Source: PALSA-505 sp963762615
GTDB taxonomy: Bacteria; Actinomycetota; Actinomycetes; Streptosporangiales; Streptosporangiaceae
Assembly: GCA_963762615.1 (NCBI GenBank)
Contig: CAVXLG010000015.1
Location: 7,787 to 71,786, forward strand
Length of the DNA stretch: 64,000 nt
Direction of reading: 5' to 3'
Both the position numbers and the translations under genes were made by a program. Under the pieces are notes generated by a model. It was not told where the DNA came from and searched no databases. It saw only the letters and a program-made list of their open reading frames with translations. Below, one piece after another: positions 18,006-27,993 of this stretch; positions within the stretch are counted from its first letter, which is position 1, and each line of letters starts with the position of its first letter.

Positions 18006-19849
18006 ATGAGCACCACACCGCCACGTAACGTCATCTACTATAACGACGCCGCTAACCAAATACCCCTGGCCGGAATCGCCAGCCTAGCCTACACAGATGT
18101 CATTCTGGGCTTCCTGCTGCCAGACCCGGACGGCAGTGGCAATCTGACGGGACAAGCCTATAACAGTGATCCCGATAGCAGCAACAGCACTTTCGACTCC
18201 AACGGCAACCCCAACCAGGACGACATCATAACGCTGCAAAACGCGGGCAAGAACGTGTTGATCTCTCTCGGGGGGGAAACGATGTCAACCGATGACTGGC
18301 AGCAGTACACCGGGGACGTGAGTGGCCTGGTGCAGCAGGTGGCCGAGTACGTGACCAGTAATAACCTCAACGGAGTGGACATCGACTACGAAGACGATAA
18401 TGGATTCACCGGCGTCTACGATGGCATTCAATTCCTGACCGACCTAACGAACGGGCTCGCCCAGAAACTGCCGCCAGGGCAGAACATCATCACCCATGCC
18501 CCAGCACCAGGCTATTTTTACTCCTCGGACATCTATGACAACGCCTACACCAAAATATTGGCGCAGACGGGCGATAGTATATCCTGGTTCAACTGCCAGT
18601 TCTACAACAACAGTGAGTATGACGAGCCTGCCAGCACCAAGGTCTCCTCGTACAGCACCATCGCTGAAACGACAAGCGCGTCGAAGCTGCTGGTCGGCGC
18701 CCCCGTCGGTGACGGTGCGGCTGGCAGCGGGTACCTCCCGGTCAACCAATTCATCGGCGACGTCATCGGCCCGCTGCGACAGCAATACCCCGGCGCCTTT
18801 GGCGGGGTCATGGGCTGGGAGTTTTCCTATGACCAGAACGGCACCTGGGCGGCCGACATCGGGCTGGCGCTTCAGCAGCAGCAGCAACACGTGTTCTACG
18901 TGGGCCGCGACGGCAACGTGCACCACGTCTACTGGGATCCCGCCTCGGGAATCAACGCCGACCAGTGGACCACCGACGGCCAGGCCGTCTCGAACCCGGC
19001 TACGCTGCTGACCGGAGCCCAGCAGCACGTGTTCTACGTGGGCGCCGACGGCAACGTGCACCACGTCTACTGGGATCCCGCCTCGGGAGATCAACGCCGA
19101 GCAGTGGACCAGCGACGGCCAGGCCGGCACGGAACTGGCCACGCTGCTGACCGGAGGCCAGCAGCACGTGTTCTACGTGGGCGCCGACGGCAACGTGCAC
19201 CACGTCTACTGGGATCCCGCCTCGGGAGTCAACGCCGACCAGTGGACCACCGACGGCCAGGCCGGCACGGAACTGGCCACGCTGCTGGCCGGAGGCCAGC
19301 AGCACGTGTTCTACGTGGGCCGCGACGGCAACGTGCACCACGTCTACTGGGATCCCGCCTCGGGAGTCAACGCCGACCAGTGGACCACCGACGGCCAGGC
19401 CGTCTCGAACCTGGCCACGCTGCTGGCCGGAGGCCAGCAGCACGTGTTCTACGTGGGCCGCGACGGCAACGTGCACCACGTCTACTGGGATCCCGCCTCG
19501 GGAGTCAACGCCGACCAGTGGACCACCGACGGCCAGGCCGGCACGGAACTGGCCACGCTGCTGACCGGAGGCCAGCAGCACGTGTTCTACGTGGGCCGCG
19601 ACGGCAACGTGCACCACGTCTACTGGGATCCCGCCTCGGGAGATCAACGCCGACCAGTGGACCACCGACGGCCAGGCCGTCTCGAACCTGGCCACGCTGC
19701 TGACCGGAGCCCAGCAGCACGTGTTCTACGTGGGCGCCGACAGCAACGTGCACCACGTCTACTGGGATCCCGCCTCGGGAATCACCGCCGAGCTGTGGAC
19801 CACCGACGGCCAGGCCGGCACGGAACTGGCCACGCTGCTGGCCGGTTAG
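18006..19849 (+). CDS. GH18 glycosidase with seven propeller-type repeats, frameshifted in the repeats
   Basis: The intact design would be 613 aa. Residues 1-290 form a GH18 TIM barrel: NVIYYNDAANQIPLAG, the strand KNVLISLGGE, and the active-site motif LNGVDIDYED, in which E129 is the proton donor after D125 and D127 (the first Asp of D-G-x-D-x-D-x-E is Asn here). Seven copies of a 46-residue unit (QQHVFYVGRDGNVHHVYWDP-ASG-NADQWTTDGQA) follow, resembling tectonin/PLL-type sugar-binding propellers. No signal peptide is seen. A single extra base at the same place in repeats 2 (about 19087) and 6 (about 19640) breaks the frame, so the plain frame stops at 19703. The catalytic domain is unaffected. 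The ATG at 18006 has a better site than the one at 17988. Confidence 0.88.
18882..19849 (+). repeat. seven tandem 138-bp coding repeats
   Basis: Units start at 18882, 19020, 19159, 19297, 19435, 19573 and 19712. Copies 2 and 6 are 139 bp. Units are about 95% identical and differ mainly in blocks (VGRDG or VGADG; AVSNLA or AGTELA; LLTG or LLAG) that are shuffled between units, which suggests unequal crossing-over or gene conversion. Confidence 0.95.
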
Positions 19850-20091
19850 CCGCTCTCACCTTGGCGCTTCTACAGCAGCCGTGGGTGCCTCGCCGCTTCG
19901 GATCGTGCCTACGGGCGGCGGGCCGGTCAACCTGGTTGACGGTCCCGCCGCCCTCCGGGGTTCTGGCAGCTATCGGGTGAGGCACCTCTCCGCCGATCCT
20001 CAGGAGCCAGCCATGCGCCAGCCCTTCCGCCTCCTCGTAACCGGCACGCGCCCGAGGCCAGGGTCAAAGGAACCGCGCCACAAGCCCGGGG

Positions 20092-20484
20092 TCAGATGAG
20101 GCCGGCGCGCGTACCCCAAGCCGCGGCCGCGGCGCGGGAAGAGAGATCGAGCTTGCGGAGAATGTTGGCCAGGTGCCGGTGGACGGTGTACTCGCTCAGC
20201 ACAAGCCGCTGAGCGATGTCCGGGTTGCTCAGTCCTTGCGCCACGAGCCTGAGCACATCGAGCTCGCGAGGCGTCAGCGCCCCAACGGCCGCGGCATCTG
20301 GGTAAACGGCATGGAACATGCCGCTGATGCTGTGTTGCAACGGCGTGGAGGGTTGCGAATCCCGAGTTCGGCTCGCCAGGGGGTGCCTGCTTGGGCATTG
20401 GCAATCACCGCCCCGAGGCGTTCGGGTGCGAATGTAGTGCTTCGGCGGCTGCCTGTTCCCACGATGCCAGGAGACGATGAGCAT
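20092..20484 (-). CDS. orphan LuxR-type HTH protein (remnant of a duplicated regulator)
   Basis: About 130 residues. The last 62 are a LuxR DNA-binding domain: ALTPRELDVLRLVAQGLSNP, DIAQRLVLSEYTVHRHLANI, LRKLDLSSRAAAAAWGTRAG. They match the C-terminus of the neighbouring 842-aa regulator almost residue for residue. The preceding 65 residues look non-coding, and the start is uncertain (MFHAVYPDAAAV is an alternative). It is probably the 3' stump of a tandem copy whose ATPase and TPR parts were deleted. It could act as a single-domain LuxR protein if expressed. Confidence 0.6.
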   Translation of the reverse strand: MLIVSWHRGNRQPPKHYIRTRTPRGGDCQCPSRHPLASRTRDSQPSTPLQHSISGMFHAVYPDAAAVGALTPRELDVLRLVAQGLSNPDIAQRLVLSEYTVHRHLANILRKLDLSSRAAAAAWGTRAGLI

Positions 20485-20610
20485 CGCGGTCTCCTCGGTG
20501 TGGTCAGGTGAACGTCGGTTCCCAGGATGCGGCCGGCTGGCCGGCCTGCTGCGCTTCGCCTGTTAGGGCCAACCTGATGCGGCCGCGGCAGATAACCGAT
20601 CGGGCCAGGC

Positions 20611-23139
20611 TCAGATCAACCCGCTACGCACGCCCCAGGCCGCGGCCGCCGCGCGCGAGGAGAGATTGAGCTTGTGCAGGATATTGGCCAGGTGCCGGTG
20701 CACCGTGTGCTCGCTTAGGAAAAGCCGCCGGGCGATGTCGGCATTGCTAAATCCTTGCGCGACGAGCTTGAGCACGTCGAGCTCGCGGGGCGTCAGCGCC
20801 GACGCGGCCTCACCTGATACGGCGGCGTCAGTTTCGCTCCCCGGCGCGGCCGCGCGTTGCGCCTCGCGCCCCGTCTGCATCCCTGGCAACGCCTCGTGAG
20901 CCGCCTGCGCCAAGTCGAGGGTGCGGCCGACGGCGTATTGGGCGTCGAAGTCTTCGGCACCCATCGTGGCGCACAGCCGCTGGCGGTGCAGGTCGGCCAG
21001 CTGGCCTTCGAGCGGCTGCAGGCTGTGGCCCAGATCCGCGAGGGCCTGGTCGGCCGCGCCGTGCAGCCGGGCGGACCAGTCCGCGTCGGCCCCGGCGCGG
21101 CCGGCCAGGGCCAGGCCGATCAGCGCGTAGGCGGTGGGCGATCTCATCCCCATGCGCCGGGCCAGACCGAGTGATTCGGCGAACAAGGCCTCGGCAGCGC
21201 CCGGCGAGCCGTCGAGGTACTCGGCCAGGCCAAGGTTAAACGTCTCGTAGACGATGTCGGAGCGGGCGTTGAGCGCGCGGAAGATGTCGAGCGACTCGGC
21301 CAGATGCCCGCGGGCCGCATACAGGTCACCCGCCGCCAGTTCGTAGTAGCCGAGGTTGCCGAGGAGAGCCCCCATCTGGAGCTGGTCACCGACCTGGCGG
21401 GAGACCCGCAAGGCCTCCGCGGTATCCCGGATGGCGGCCGCAGGATCCCCCGCCACGTGCGTGGCGTACGACCGGGCGGACAGCAGGCGGGCGGTCAGGT
21501 GGGGTTCGCCGAGGCGGCGGGCCAGGCCCAGACCCTGCTCGATGAGCGGCAGCGCGGCGCCAGGCTGCCCCTGGCGCACCAGGATCCAGGCTTGCTCGCA
21601 CAGAAGCTGGGCGACCAGGTACTCATCCCCGGCAGCTCGGGCAATGGCCAGCCCTTCCTGGCAGTAGCCCTCGGCGATCCCGTAACCGTCCGTCTTCTCC
21701 AGAAAGCGGGCCGCTGCGGCCAGCGCCCGGGCGCGCGGCAGCGTCGCCTCCTGGGCGCCTGGCGCGTCCAGCAGCGCCCGCAGCGTGTCGGCTCCCTCGG
21801 CGGCGTGCCCGCGGACCCTCCAGTACACCCGCAACGAGGCGGCCAGCCGCAGGCCTGGCGCCGGGTCGGGCTGAGCCTGGCTGAACGCGATCGCGGCCCG
21901 CAGGTTGCCCAGCTCGGCATCGAGCCGGTCCAGCCACTCCGCCTGATCGTGCGCTATCAGCTGCGGGGCGGCCGCCTCGGCCAAGGCTACGTAGTAATCG
22001 CGGTGGGCCATCCGGGAGGCCCCGGCCGCCGCCGGGCCCTGCACGTCCAATCGGCCGGACGCATACTGGCGCACGGTTTCCAGCAGCCGGTAACGGCCCG
22101 GCCCGGCGCCGGTGTCACCGAACTGCACCAGGCTCTTGTCCACCAGCGCGCCCAGAAGCCCCAGCACCTCGGCGGCGGGCACCTCGGGGTCTGCGGCGAC
22201 CGCCTCCGCGGCGGCCAGGCCGAACCCCCCGGCGAAGACCGACAGCCGGGCTAGCACCGCCCGCTCGGCCGGATTCAGCAGCTCCCAGGACCAGTCCACC
22301 ATGGCCCGCAGCGTCTGCTGCCGCGGCAGCGCCGCCCGCGACCCGCCAGTCAGCAGCGCGAACCGCTCATCGAGCCGGGCCTCCAGCTCGGCCGCCGGCA
22401 TCGCCCGCAGCCGACTCGTGGCCAGCTCGATGGCCAGCGGGATACCATCCAGCCGCCGACAAATCCGCCCGGCCACCGCAGCAGCCTCCTCGTCCTGGCC
22501 CAGCGGCACCCCCTGCGCCGCGGCGCGGTCTTCGAGCAGCCGCACCGCCTCGCTGGCCCAGATCGCCTCCGCGTCATCGCCGTCAACCGGCAGGCCCAGC
22601 GACGGCACCCGGTACACGTGCTCCCCGCCGATGCCCAGCGGCTCCCGGCTGGTGGCCAGCAGCGCCAGGGCCGGGCAGCCACGCAGCAGCCCGTCAGCCA
22701 GCTTGGCGCACGCCCCGATGAGATGCTCGCAGTTGTCCAGCAGCACCAGCAGGCGCGGGCCGCCCACCGCCTCTACCAGCGTGTCCAGCACCGAGCGACC
22801 CGGCTCCTGCCGCACGCCCAGCACATCGGCCACGGTCACCGCGACCAAATCTGGATCCCCCACCGGGGCCAGATCGGCGAACCACACCCCGTCCCCCGTC
22901 CCGTCCAGCAGCCCGGCCGCCAGCTGCAACCCGAGCCGGGTCTTGCCCGCCCCGCCCGCGCCGGTCAGCGTGACCAGCCGCGACCCGCCGACCAGGGCGC
23001 GCACCTCAGCCAGCTCGGACTCCCGGCCGATGAAGCTGGACACCTGGGCTGGCAAGTTGGTCAGCAGCCCTCGATTATCGGCCATGCGCGGCCGCCCCGC
23101 CCCAATCAGCCGGTGATGATCGGCCAGCACCCCGCCCAC
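20611..23139 (-). CDS. LuxR-family ATPase regulator (AfsR/LAL-like, no SARP domain)
   Basis: The protein has 842 residues from a GTG at 23139 (GGGGGGA upstream); an ATG at 23085 (MADNRGLLTNLPAQVSSFIG) is the main alternative. In order: an NTPase with Walker A GAGGAGKT (about 60-67), Walker B LLVLLDNCEHL and the sensor LLATSREPLGIGGEHVYRVP; a winged-helix segment (LRAMVDWSWELLNPAERAVL); a TPR-like helical region (about 390-740); and a C-terminal LuxR HTH (ALTPRELDVLKLVAQGFSNA, LSEHTVHRHLANIL). Such proteins switch on secondary metabolism or stress genes after nucleotide binding. All motifs are intact. No obvious target is adjacent; the nearest downstream gene is its truncated relative. Confidence 0.92.
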   Translation of the reverse strand: MGGVLADHHRLIGAGRPRMADNRGLLTNLPAQVSSFIGRESELAEVRALVGGSRLVTLTGAGGAGKTRLGLQLAAGLLDGTGDGVWFADLAPVGDPDLVAVTVADVLGVRQEPGRSVLDTLVEAVGGPRLLVLLDNCEHLIGACAKLADGLLRGCPALALLATSREPLGIGGEHVYRVPSLGLPVDGDDAEAIWASEAVRLLEDRAAAQGVPLGQDEEAAAVAGRICRRLDGIPLAIELATSRLRAMPAAELEARLDERFALLTGGSRAALPRQQTLRAMVDWSWELLNPAERAVLARLSVFAGGFGLAAAEAVAADPEVPAAEVLGLLGALVDKSLVQFGDTGAGPGRYRLLETVRQYASGRLDVQGPAAAGASRMAHRDYYVALAEAAAPQLIAHDQAEWLDRLDAELGNLRAAIAFSQAQPDPAPGLRLAASLRVYWRVRGHAAEGADTLRALLDAPGAQEATLPRARALAAAARFLEKTDGYGIAEGYCQEGLAIARAAGDEYLVAQLLCEQAWILVRQGQPGAALPLIEQGLGLARRLGEPHLTARLLSARSYATHVAGDPAAAIRDTAEALRVSRQVGDQLQMGALLGNLGYYELAAGDLYAARGHLAESLDIFRALNARSDIVYETFNLGLAEYLDGSPGAAEALFAESLGLARRMGMRSPTAYALIGLALAGRAGADADWSARLHGAADQALADLGHSLQPLEGQLADLHRQRLCATMGAEDFDAQYAVGRTLDLAQAAHEALPGMQTGREAQRAAAPGSETDAAVSGEAASALTPRELDVLKLVAQGFSNADIARRLFLSEHTVHRHLANILHKLNLSSRAAAAAWGVRSGLI

Positions 23140-23724
23140 GCGTCCCCCCGAGCTGCTGCATCATCGCGGTCGAACCTCAGTCGAGGCGGACAAGAACGTG
23201 AGCGTCTGCGTGGCCATCAACCCAGGCCCGTCATCGAGATCGACGCCGCGCAGACCAGAAACCCGCCGGCTTCCTTACCGTGCGGCCAGCAACATCGTAC
23301 GTCCGCCACCGGAGGCGGACCAGGTGCCGCAACGCTGTCGATCAGCCCGCCACCGGTCGCTATCCCACCGGGCGAGCCCGGCCCGGCAACACGGCACGCC
23401 GTGCCCTCGCCACCGCGCCCGGTAACCCAGAACTGCCGGTTACAGCACAGTCCACCCGATAGCAGATCACCACGTCCTCCCGCGCAGGTCGGCGGATCCC
23501 GCACCCTCGACTGGGGTCGAGGGTTGGGCAACCGGGTCCCTCATGCGGCGAGATCGCTGACTGGGCCTGCTGCACGCTGGAGCCGTGCTCAACGCAACGT
23601 TCCATCCCTGCGGGAGCGCCGAGATGCCCACGAGCACGCCGGCGTGCTCCGCGGGCATATCGACGGCGCGGCCGACGCCGGAAATTCCGGTGCGCGGCCG
23701 GGCCGGCCGTGAGAGGGTCGCCGC
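23140..23724. other. No gene recognised
   Basis: 585 bases between divergent genes (LuxR regulator on minus, DinB on plus). Promoters for both must lie here, but no clear -35/-10 pair or operator stands out. Confidence 0.4.
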
Positions 23725-24243
23725 ATGGCAACCGACCGGGCGCGACCGGCGCAGACCGCAGGCGAGCGGGAGATGCTGACCGGCTGGCTGGAGCATCACC
23801 GGGGGATCCTGATCTGGAAATGCGCGGACCTGACTGCCGGGCAACTGCGGCGGCGCGCCGTCCCGCCCTCCACCCTGTCCCTGCTGGGGCTGGTCCGGCA
23901 CATGGCCGAGGTGGAACGTGGCTGGTTCCGGCAGGTGTTCCTCGGCGAGGACGTGCCCGATCTGTACGACAGGTCCGCCGATGAGGACGCGGACTTCAAC
24001 GACGTCGACCAGGCCGACCCGGCGGAGGCATTCAGTGCCTTCGAACGGGAGTGCGCCGTGTCGCGGCAGGTGCTCGCGCAAACCCCGGGCCTGGATGTGC
24101 TCAGCAAGCAGGCCTCTGAGCGCACGGGCCAGCCCTGGTCGCTGCGCTGGATCGTCACCCACATGATCGAGGAGTACGCGCGCCACGACGGCCACGCCGA
24201 CCTGCTCCGCGAGAGCATCGACGGCCGCACCGGCTATTACTGA
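23725..24243 (+). CDS. DinB-family (DUF664) protein
   Basis: The protein has 172 residues. A four-helix bundle pattern carries the three metal-binding histidines expected of the family: VRHMAEVERGWF, then THMIEEYARHDGHADLLRES. These are putative metal-dependent enzymes, in some cases thiol transferases using mycothiol or bacillithiol. The substrate here is unknown. The frame is complete from MATDRARPAQTAGEREMLTG to DGRTGYY. Confidence 0.9.
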   Translation: MATDRARPAQTAGEREMLTGWLEHHRGILIWKCADLTAGQLRRRAVPPSTLSLLGLVRHMAEVERGWFRQVFLGEDVPDLYDRSADEDADFNDVDQADPAEAFSAFERECAVSRQVLAQTPGLDVLSKQASERTGQPWSLRWIVTHMIEEYARHDGHADLLRESIDGRTGYY

Positions 24244-24822
24244 GCGCGAGGCCCAGTCCAGCTCCGTCGCCCGGCGAGCGCAGCTTCGCGGGCCGCGGCG
24301 CAACGGCTGACGGTGGCTAATGATTGCACTGGCTGCCGGAGAGCCACCGTTCACTGCATCTTGCCACCGACAGCGCTCAGACCACCCACTCGAGTGTGGC
24401 CGAACTGATAGACACCAGGCCAGCCGTGCAGATCGGTCCATGCGCGTCGGCGCCGACCGGCGCAAGTTACTGAGTGTCACCAGGTTCTCGGCCCGACTTC
24501 GCGCGGAACGCCGATTACGAGCGGCTGCCCAGCTAGTCGATGGTGGTAGTTGCCGCGCGCAGATGATCCGGTTCGGGTCGCGTAGGGCGCGGGCAGCGTG
24601 GAGAGCGCCGGGGTTTGGCGTGAAGGGACCGTGTCCCGTCATGATCCGCTGTAGCCGCCGGGGATGCGATGCCGGTTGCCGGGTGGTGATCACCGTGACG
24701 GTGGTACCAGGCCGGCTTGGTAGGCGGCGATCACGAGCTGGACCCGGTCGCGGGCCGAGCTTGGCCAGCAGGCGCGGCGCTGGGTGGTGCGGTGGAACCG
24801 TATTTGTGGCAGCGTTTTGGCC
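24244..24822. other. No gene recognised
   Basis: 579 bases with no coding signal upstream of the second LuxR regulator. The segment 24290-24420 is slightly AT-richer than its surroundings. Confidence 0.35.
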
Positions 24823-27800
24823 ATGAGTGTCGGAGTGGTGAGCCCGGTGTTCATCGGCCGCCGGGAGGAGCTGGCGTCGGTAACCGCGCTCATCGGCCGG
24901 GCCCAGGCTGGTGAGCCGGCGTTCGTGCTCATCTTCGGTGAAGCAGGTGTCGGTAAGACGCGCCTGGTCAGCGAGCTGGCGGCACGCGCGTCGGGTGCCG
25001 GGTTCTTGGTGCTCACGGGCCAATGCGTTGAACTGGGCGCTGAGGGCTTGCCGCTCGCCCCGCTGGTGGACGCGTTGCGCACGCTGGCCCGGACCATGGT
25101 GCCGGAGGCGCTGGCGGAGGTGCTCGGGTCGGCCGGGCCTGGCCTTGCCCGGCTGCTGCCCTCGCCAGCAGATGATCCCTTGCGAGTCCGAGACCTGCTC
25201 GGCATGCCTGGTCTCGGGCTCAGGCTGCTGACGGACGTCTCCGGCGTGGATCGTGTGATCCGGCGCGTGTACACCACCGACCTGCCTGATCCCGGTCGCT
25301 ACCTGACACCGGGGGACCTGGTGCTGACCGGCATGATCTGGTGCGGGGAACCCGGCGATGCCGACTGGTTCGTCAGCGCTCTGGCCAAGGCGGGCGCAGG
25401 GGTGCTCGGCGCCGGAGAGGCTCTCGGCGAGGTGCCGCCCGAGCTGATCCAGGCATGCGGGCGGCACGCTATCACCCTGCTCGCGGTGCCGGCCGAGACC
25501 TCATTCGCCACCGTCACCGAGGAGGTGGGCAGCTGGCTGGCCGGGGAGCGGGCGACGGCCATGACCAGGGCAGGCGCCCCGGGCGGCGAGGAGATTCAGA
25601 CGGCGCAGTTGCTGGAGCTGGTGCTGGGCCTGCTGGTCCGGCTGAGCGCGATGCAGCCGGTCATGTTCGTTATCGAGGATCTGCACTGGGCCGACCAGTC
25701 GACGTTGGATCTGGCGGCCTTCTTGGTCCGGTCGCTGCGCGAGGCCCGGGTGCTGGTGGCGGCCACCTGCCGGTCTGATGAACTGCACCGGCGCCACCCG
25801 CTGCGGCCGTTGCTTACCGGCTGGGAACGGGCACGCTCGGTTGAGCGCGTTGAGCTGGGCAGGTTCGATCGCGAGGAGGTCACTGCCCAGCTTGCGGCGA
25901 TCCTCGGTGATGAGCCCGGGCCGGGCGTCGCCGACAAGGTGTTCGGCCGTTCTGGCGGCAACGCCTACCTGGTGGAAGAGCTGGCCGGGGTGGTACGCAG
26001 CGATGGTGACCTGGCAGATCTGCCGCCGTCTTTGCGGGATGTGCTGCTGAGCCGGGTGGACGCGCTGAGCACGTCCGCGCAGCTGCTGCTGCGCACCGCA
26101 TCGGCGGCGGGCGGGACGGTGCCCGACCGGCTGCTGGCACAGGTCGGCGGGACGGGGGAGACAGAGCTGTTCGCGGCGCTGCGGGAGGCAGTCGACAACC
26201 ACCTGCTCCTGGTCGACCCCGGCGGCCGGGGGTATGCGTTCCGGCACGCACTGACCCGGGACGCGGTGTACGGGGACATGCTGCCGGGCGAGCGGGCCCG
26301 CCTGCACGGAGCGTATGGGGCGGCGCTGGCTCGCGATGGTGGGCTGGCCGGTGACCAGGCCGCGCTGCCGGCCGCGCTGGCCCACCACTGGTATGCCGCG
26401 GTGGATCTGCCTCGGGCGCTGCCGGCCGCGATCGATGCGGCGGCTCACGCAATGGCCTGCTATGCCCCGGCTGAGGCGCTGCATCACCTGGAACGGGCAT
26501 TGCAGATGTGGCCCCAGGTGGCGGACGCCGGGCAGCGCACCGGCCTGGACCGGGCGGAAGTCAGCCGGCTCGCGGCCGAGGCGGCCTACCGCTCGGGCGC
26601 GGTAAGCCGGGCAGAGTCCCTGCTCGCCGATGCGCTGACCGAAATTACAGCTGGCTCTGACCCGGTCCGCAGGGCGCTGCTGCTGGAGCGGTACGCGCAA
26701 GTGCAGCGGGACGCGGGCCGGGTCGCCGAGGCAGTCGGGTCGCTGGAGCAGGCGCTGGCCCTGCTTCCGGCGGGCCAGACGACCCGCGCGCACGCGGTGG
26801 TGCTGGCGTCGCTGGCCAGTGGCCTGATGCGCGACTCGGAGCTGGAAGCCGGCGAGGCAGCGGCCAGGCGTGCGGTGACTGCCGCCCGCGCGGCTGGAGC
26901 CCAGGACGTCGAGGCCGGCGTCGCTATTACCCTCGGCTCGGCACGTTCCTACCTCGGCCCGGCCGAAGCTGGCCTGGGCCAGCTCCGTTCGGGCTTGCGG
27001 CTGGCGCTCGACCTCGATATCCCGGCGACCGCGCTGCGCGGTTATGTCAACCTCTCGGACGTGCTGGAACTGCTGGGACGGCACCAGGAAGCCGCGCAGG
27101 CCGCAGCCGAAGGGCTGGACCTGGCCGTGCGGGCCGGGCTGGCCCGCACATGGGGCTCCTTCCTGATCGGCAATCAGGCCGAATCGCTGCTGCGGCTGGG
27201 TCAGTGGGATGAGGCGGACCGGCTGACCGGCCGGGCGCTGAGCGGCCTGCCGGAGGGCGTGTTCGGCGCCGCGCTGTGGCAGTTGCGGGCCGAGCTGGCC
27301 GCTATGCGCGGCCGTTACGACGATGCTGCCGGTGCGCTGCGCGCTGGCCGCCGGGCCGTCGGCGACACCACTGACCCTCAGTTCATCCAGCCCATCCGGT
27401 ACGCCGAGGCAATGATCGCGCTCGGGCGGGGGGACCTGCCCGCCGCGCGGGAAGCCGCTGCCGCCGGGCTGGCGGGCGGAACGCCGTCAGCGCGTTACGC
27501 CTGGCCGTTGATCTGGCTGGGGATGCGCGTGGAGGCCGATGAGGCGATCCGGTGCCGCGACCGCCGCGAGCAGGTCCCCGAGGGAATCGCGCAGCACTGC
27601 GCGGAGCTGGCCCGGACTGCGGCGCAGCTCGCGATCCGGGCCCCGTCTTCTCCCAGATACCACGCGCTGGTGGCCGCCGAGCACGCGCGTGCGGACGGCG
27701 GAGCGGAGGCTGCAGCCTGGTCGCAGGCCGTCGCCGCGTGGCAGAGCGCGGACGAGCCCTATCCGCTGGCGTATGCGCTGCTGCGGCTGGCCGAGGCGCA

Positions 27801-27993
27801 CTGCGCCGCCGGTGACCGGCAGTCGGCTGCCCGGCCGGTCCAGCAGGCGCATGCGATCGCGGAGCGGCTCGGAGCCGCACCTATCGCCGCCGAGGCCGCC
27901 GCATTGGCCCGCCGGGCCCGGCTCAGCCTGGACTTGGCGAGACCGCCGCAGCAGGAGCCGACGCTCCGGACACGTGGAGGAGCCGGCCGATGA
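24823..27993 (+). CDS. LuxR-type ATPase regulator with a PucR-like domain inserted in the ATPase
   Basis: 1056 residues in this frame from MSVGVVSPVFIGRREELASV (a GTG at 24784 is an alternative). Walker A is GEAGVGKT (39-46). At about residues 120-240, between Walker A and Walker B, lies a complete PucR-type N-terminal domain: RVRDLLGMPGLGLRLLTDVS, TTDLPDPGRYLTPGDLVLTG, VPPELIQACGRHAITLLAVP, then AETSFATVTEEV. The ATPase then resumes with Walker B VMFVIEDLHWAD (280-291) and CRSDELHRRHPLRPLL. A long TPR-like region fills the rest. The C-terminal HTH is present but out of frame (next entry). The PucR part would be the likely ligand sensor by analogy with PucR regulators. Confidence 0.88.
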   Translation: MSVGVVSPVFIGRREELASVTALIGRAQAGEPAFVLIFGEAGVGKTRLVSELAARASGAGFLVLTGQCVELGAEGLPLAPLVDALRTLARTMVPEALAEVLGSAGPGLARLLPSPADDPLRVRDLLGMPGLGLRLLTDVSGVDRVIRRVYTTDLPDPGRYLTPGDLVLTGMIWCGEPGDADWFVSALAKAGAGVLGAGEALGEVPPELIQACGRHAITLLAVPAETSFATVTEEVGSWLAGERATAMTRAGAPGGEEIQTAQLLELVLGLLVRLSAMQPVMFVIEDLHWADQSTLDLAAFLVRSLREARVLVAATCRSDELHRRHPLRPLLTGWERARSVERVELGRFDREEVTAQLAAILGDEPGPGVADKVFGRSGGNAYLVEELAGVVRSDGDLADLPPSLRDVLLSRVDALSTSAQLLLRTASAAGGTVPDRLLAQVGGTGETELFAALREAVDNHLLLVDPGGRGYAFRHALTRDAVYGDMLPGERARLHGAYGAALARDGGLAGDQAALPAALAHHWYAAVDLPRALPAAIDAAAHAMACYAPAEALHHLERALQMWPQVADAGQRTGLDRAEVSRLAAEAAYRSGAVSRAESLLADALTEITAGSDPVRRALLLERYAQVQRDAGRVAEAVGSLEQALALLPAGQTTRAHAVVLASLASGLMRDSELEAGEAAARRAVTAARAAGAQDVEAGVAITLGSARSYLGPAEAGLGQLRSGLRLALDLDIPATALRGYVNLSDVLELLGRHQEAAQAAAEGLDLAVRAGLARTWGSFLIGNQAESLLRLGQWDEADRLTGRALSGLPEGVFGAALWQLRAELAAMRGRYDDAAGALRAGRRAVGDTTDPQFIQPIRYAEAMIALGRGDLPAAREAAAAGLAGGTPSARYAWPLIWLGMRVEADEAIRCRDRREQVPEGIAQHCAELARTAAQLAIRAPSSPRYHALVAAEHARADGGAEAAAWSQAVAAWQSADEPYPLAYALLRLAEAHCAAGDRQSAARPVQQAHAIAERLGAAPIAAEAAALARRARLSLDLARPPQQEPTLRTRGGAGR

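Noticed and set aside
18882..19849. A regular repeat series that could suggest CRISPR or satellite DNA
   Set aside because: The period is 138 bp with no unique spacers, and the units translate to a well-formed 46-residue propeller motif.
23467..25467. A 666-codon open frame on the minus strand
   Set aside because: It is antisense to the DinB gene and the start of the PucR-ATPase regulator, both of which have clear motifs. The translation is Arg/Pro/His-rich without any domain.
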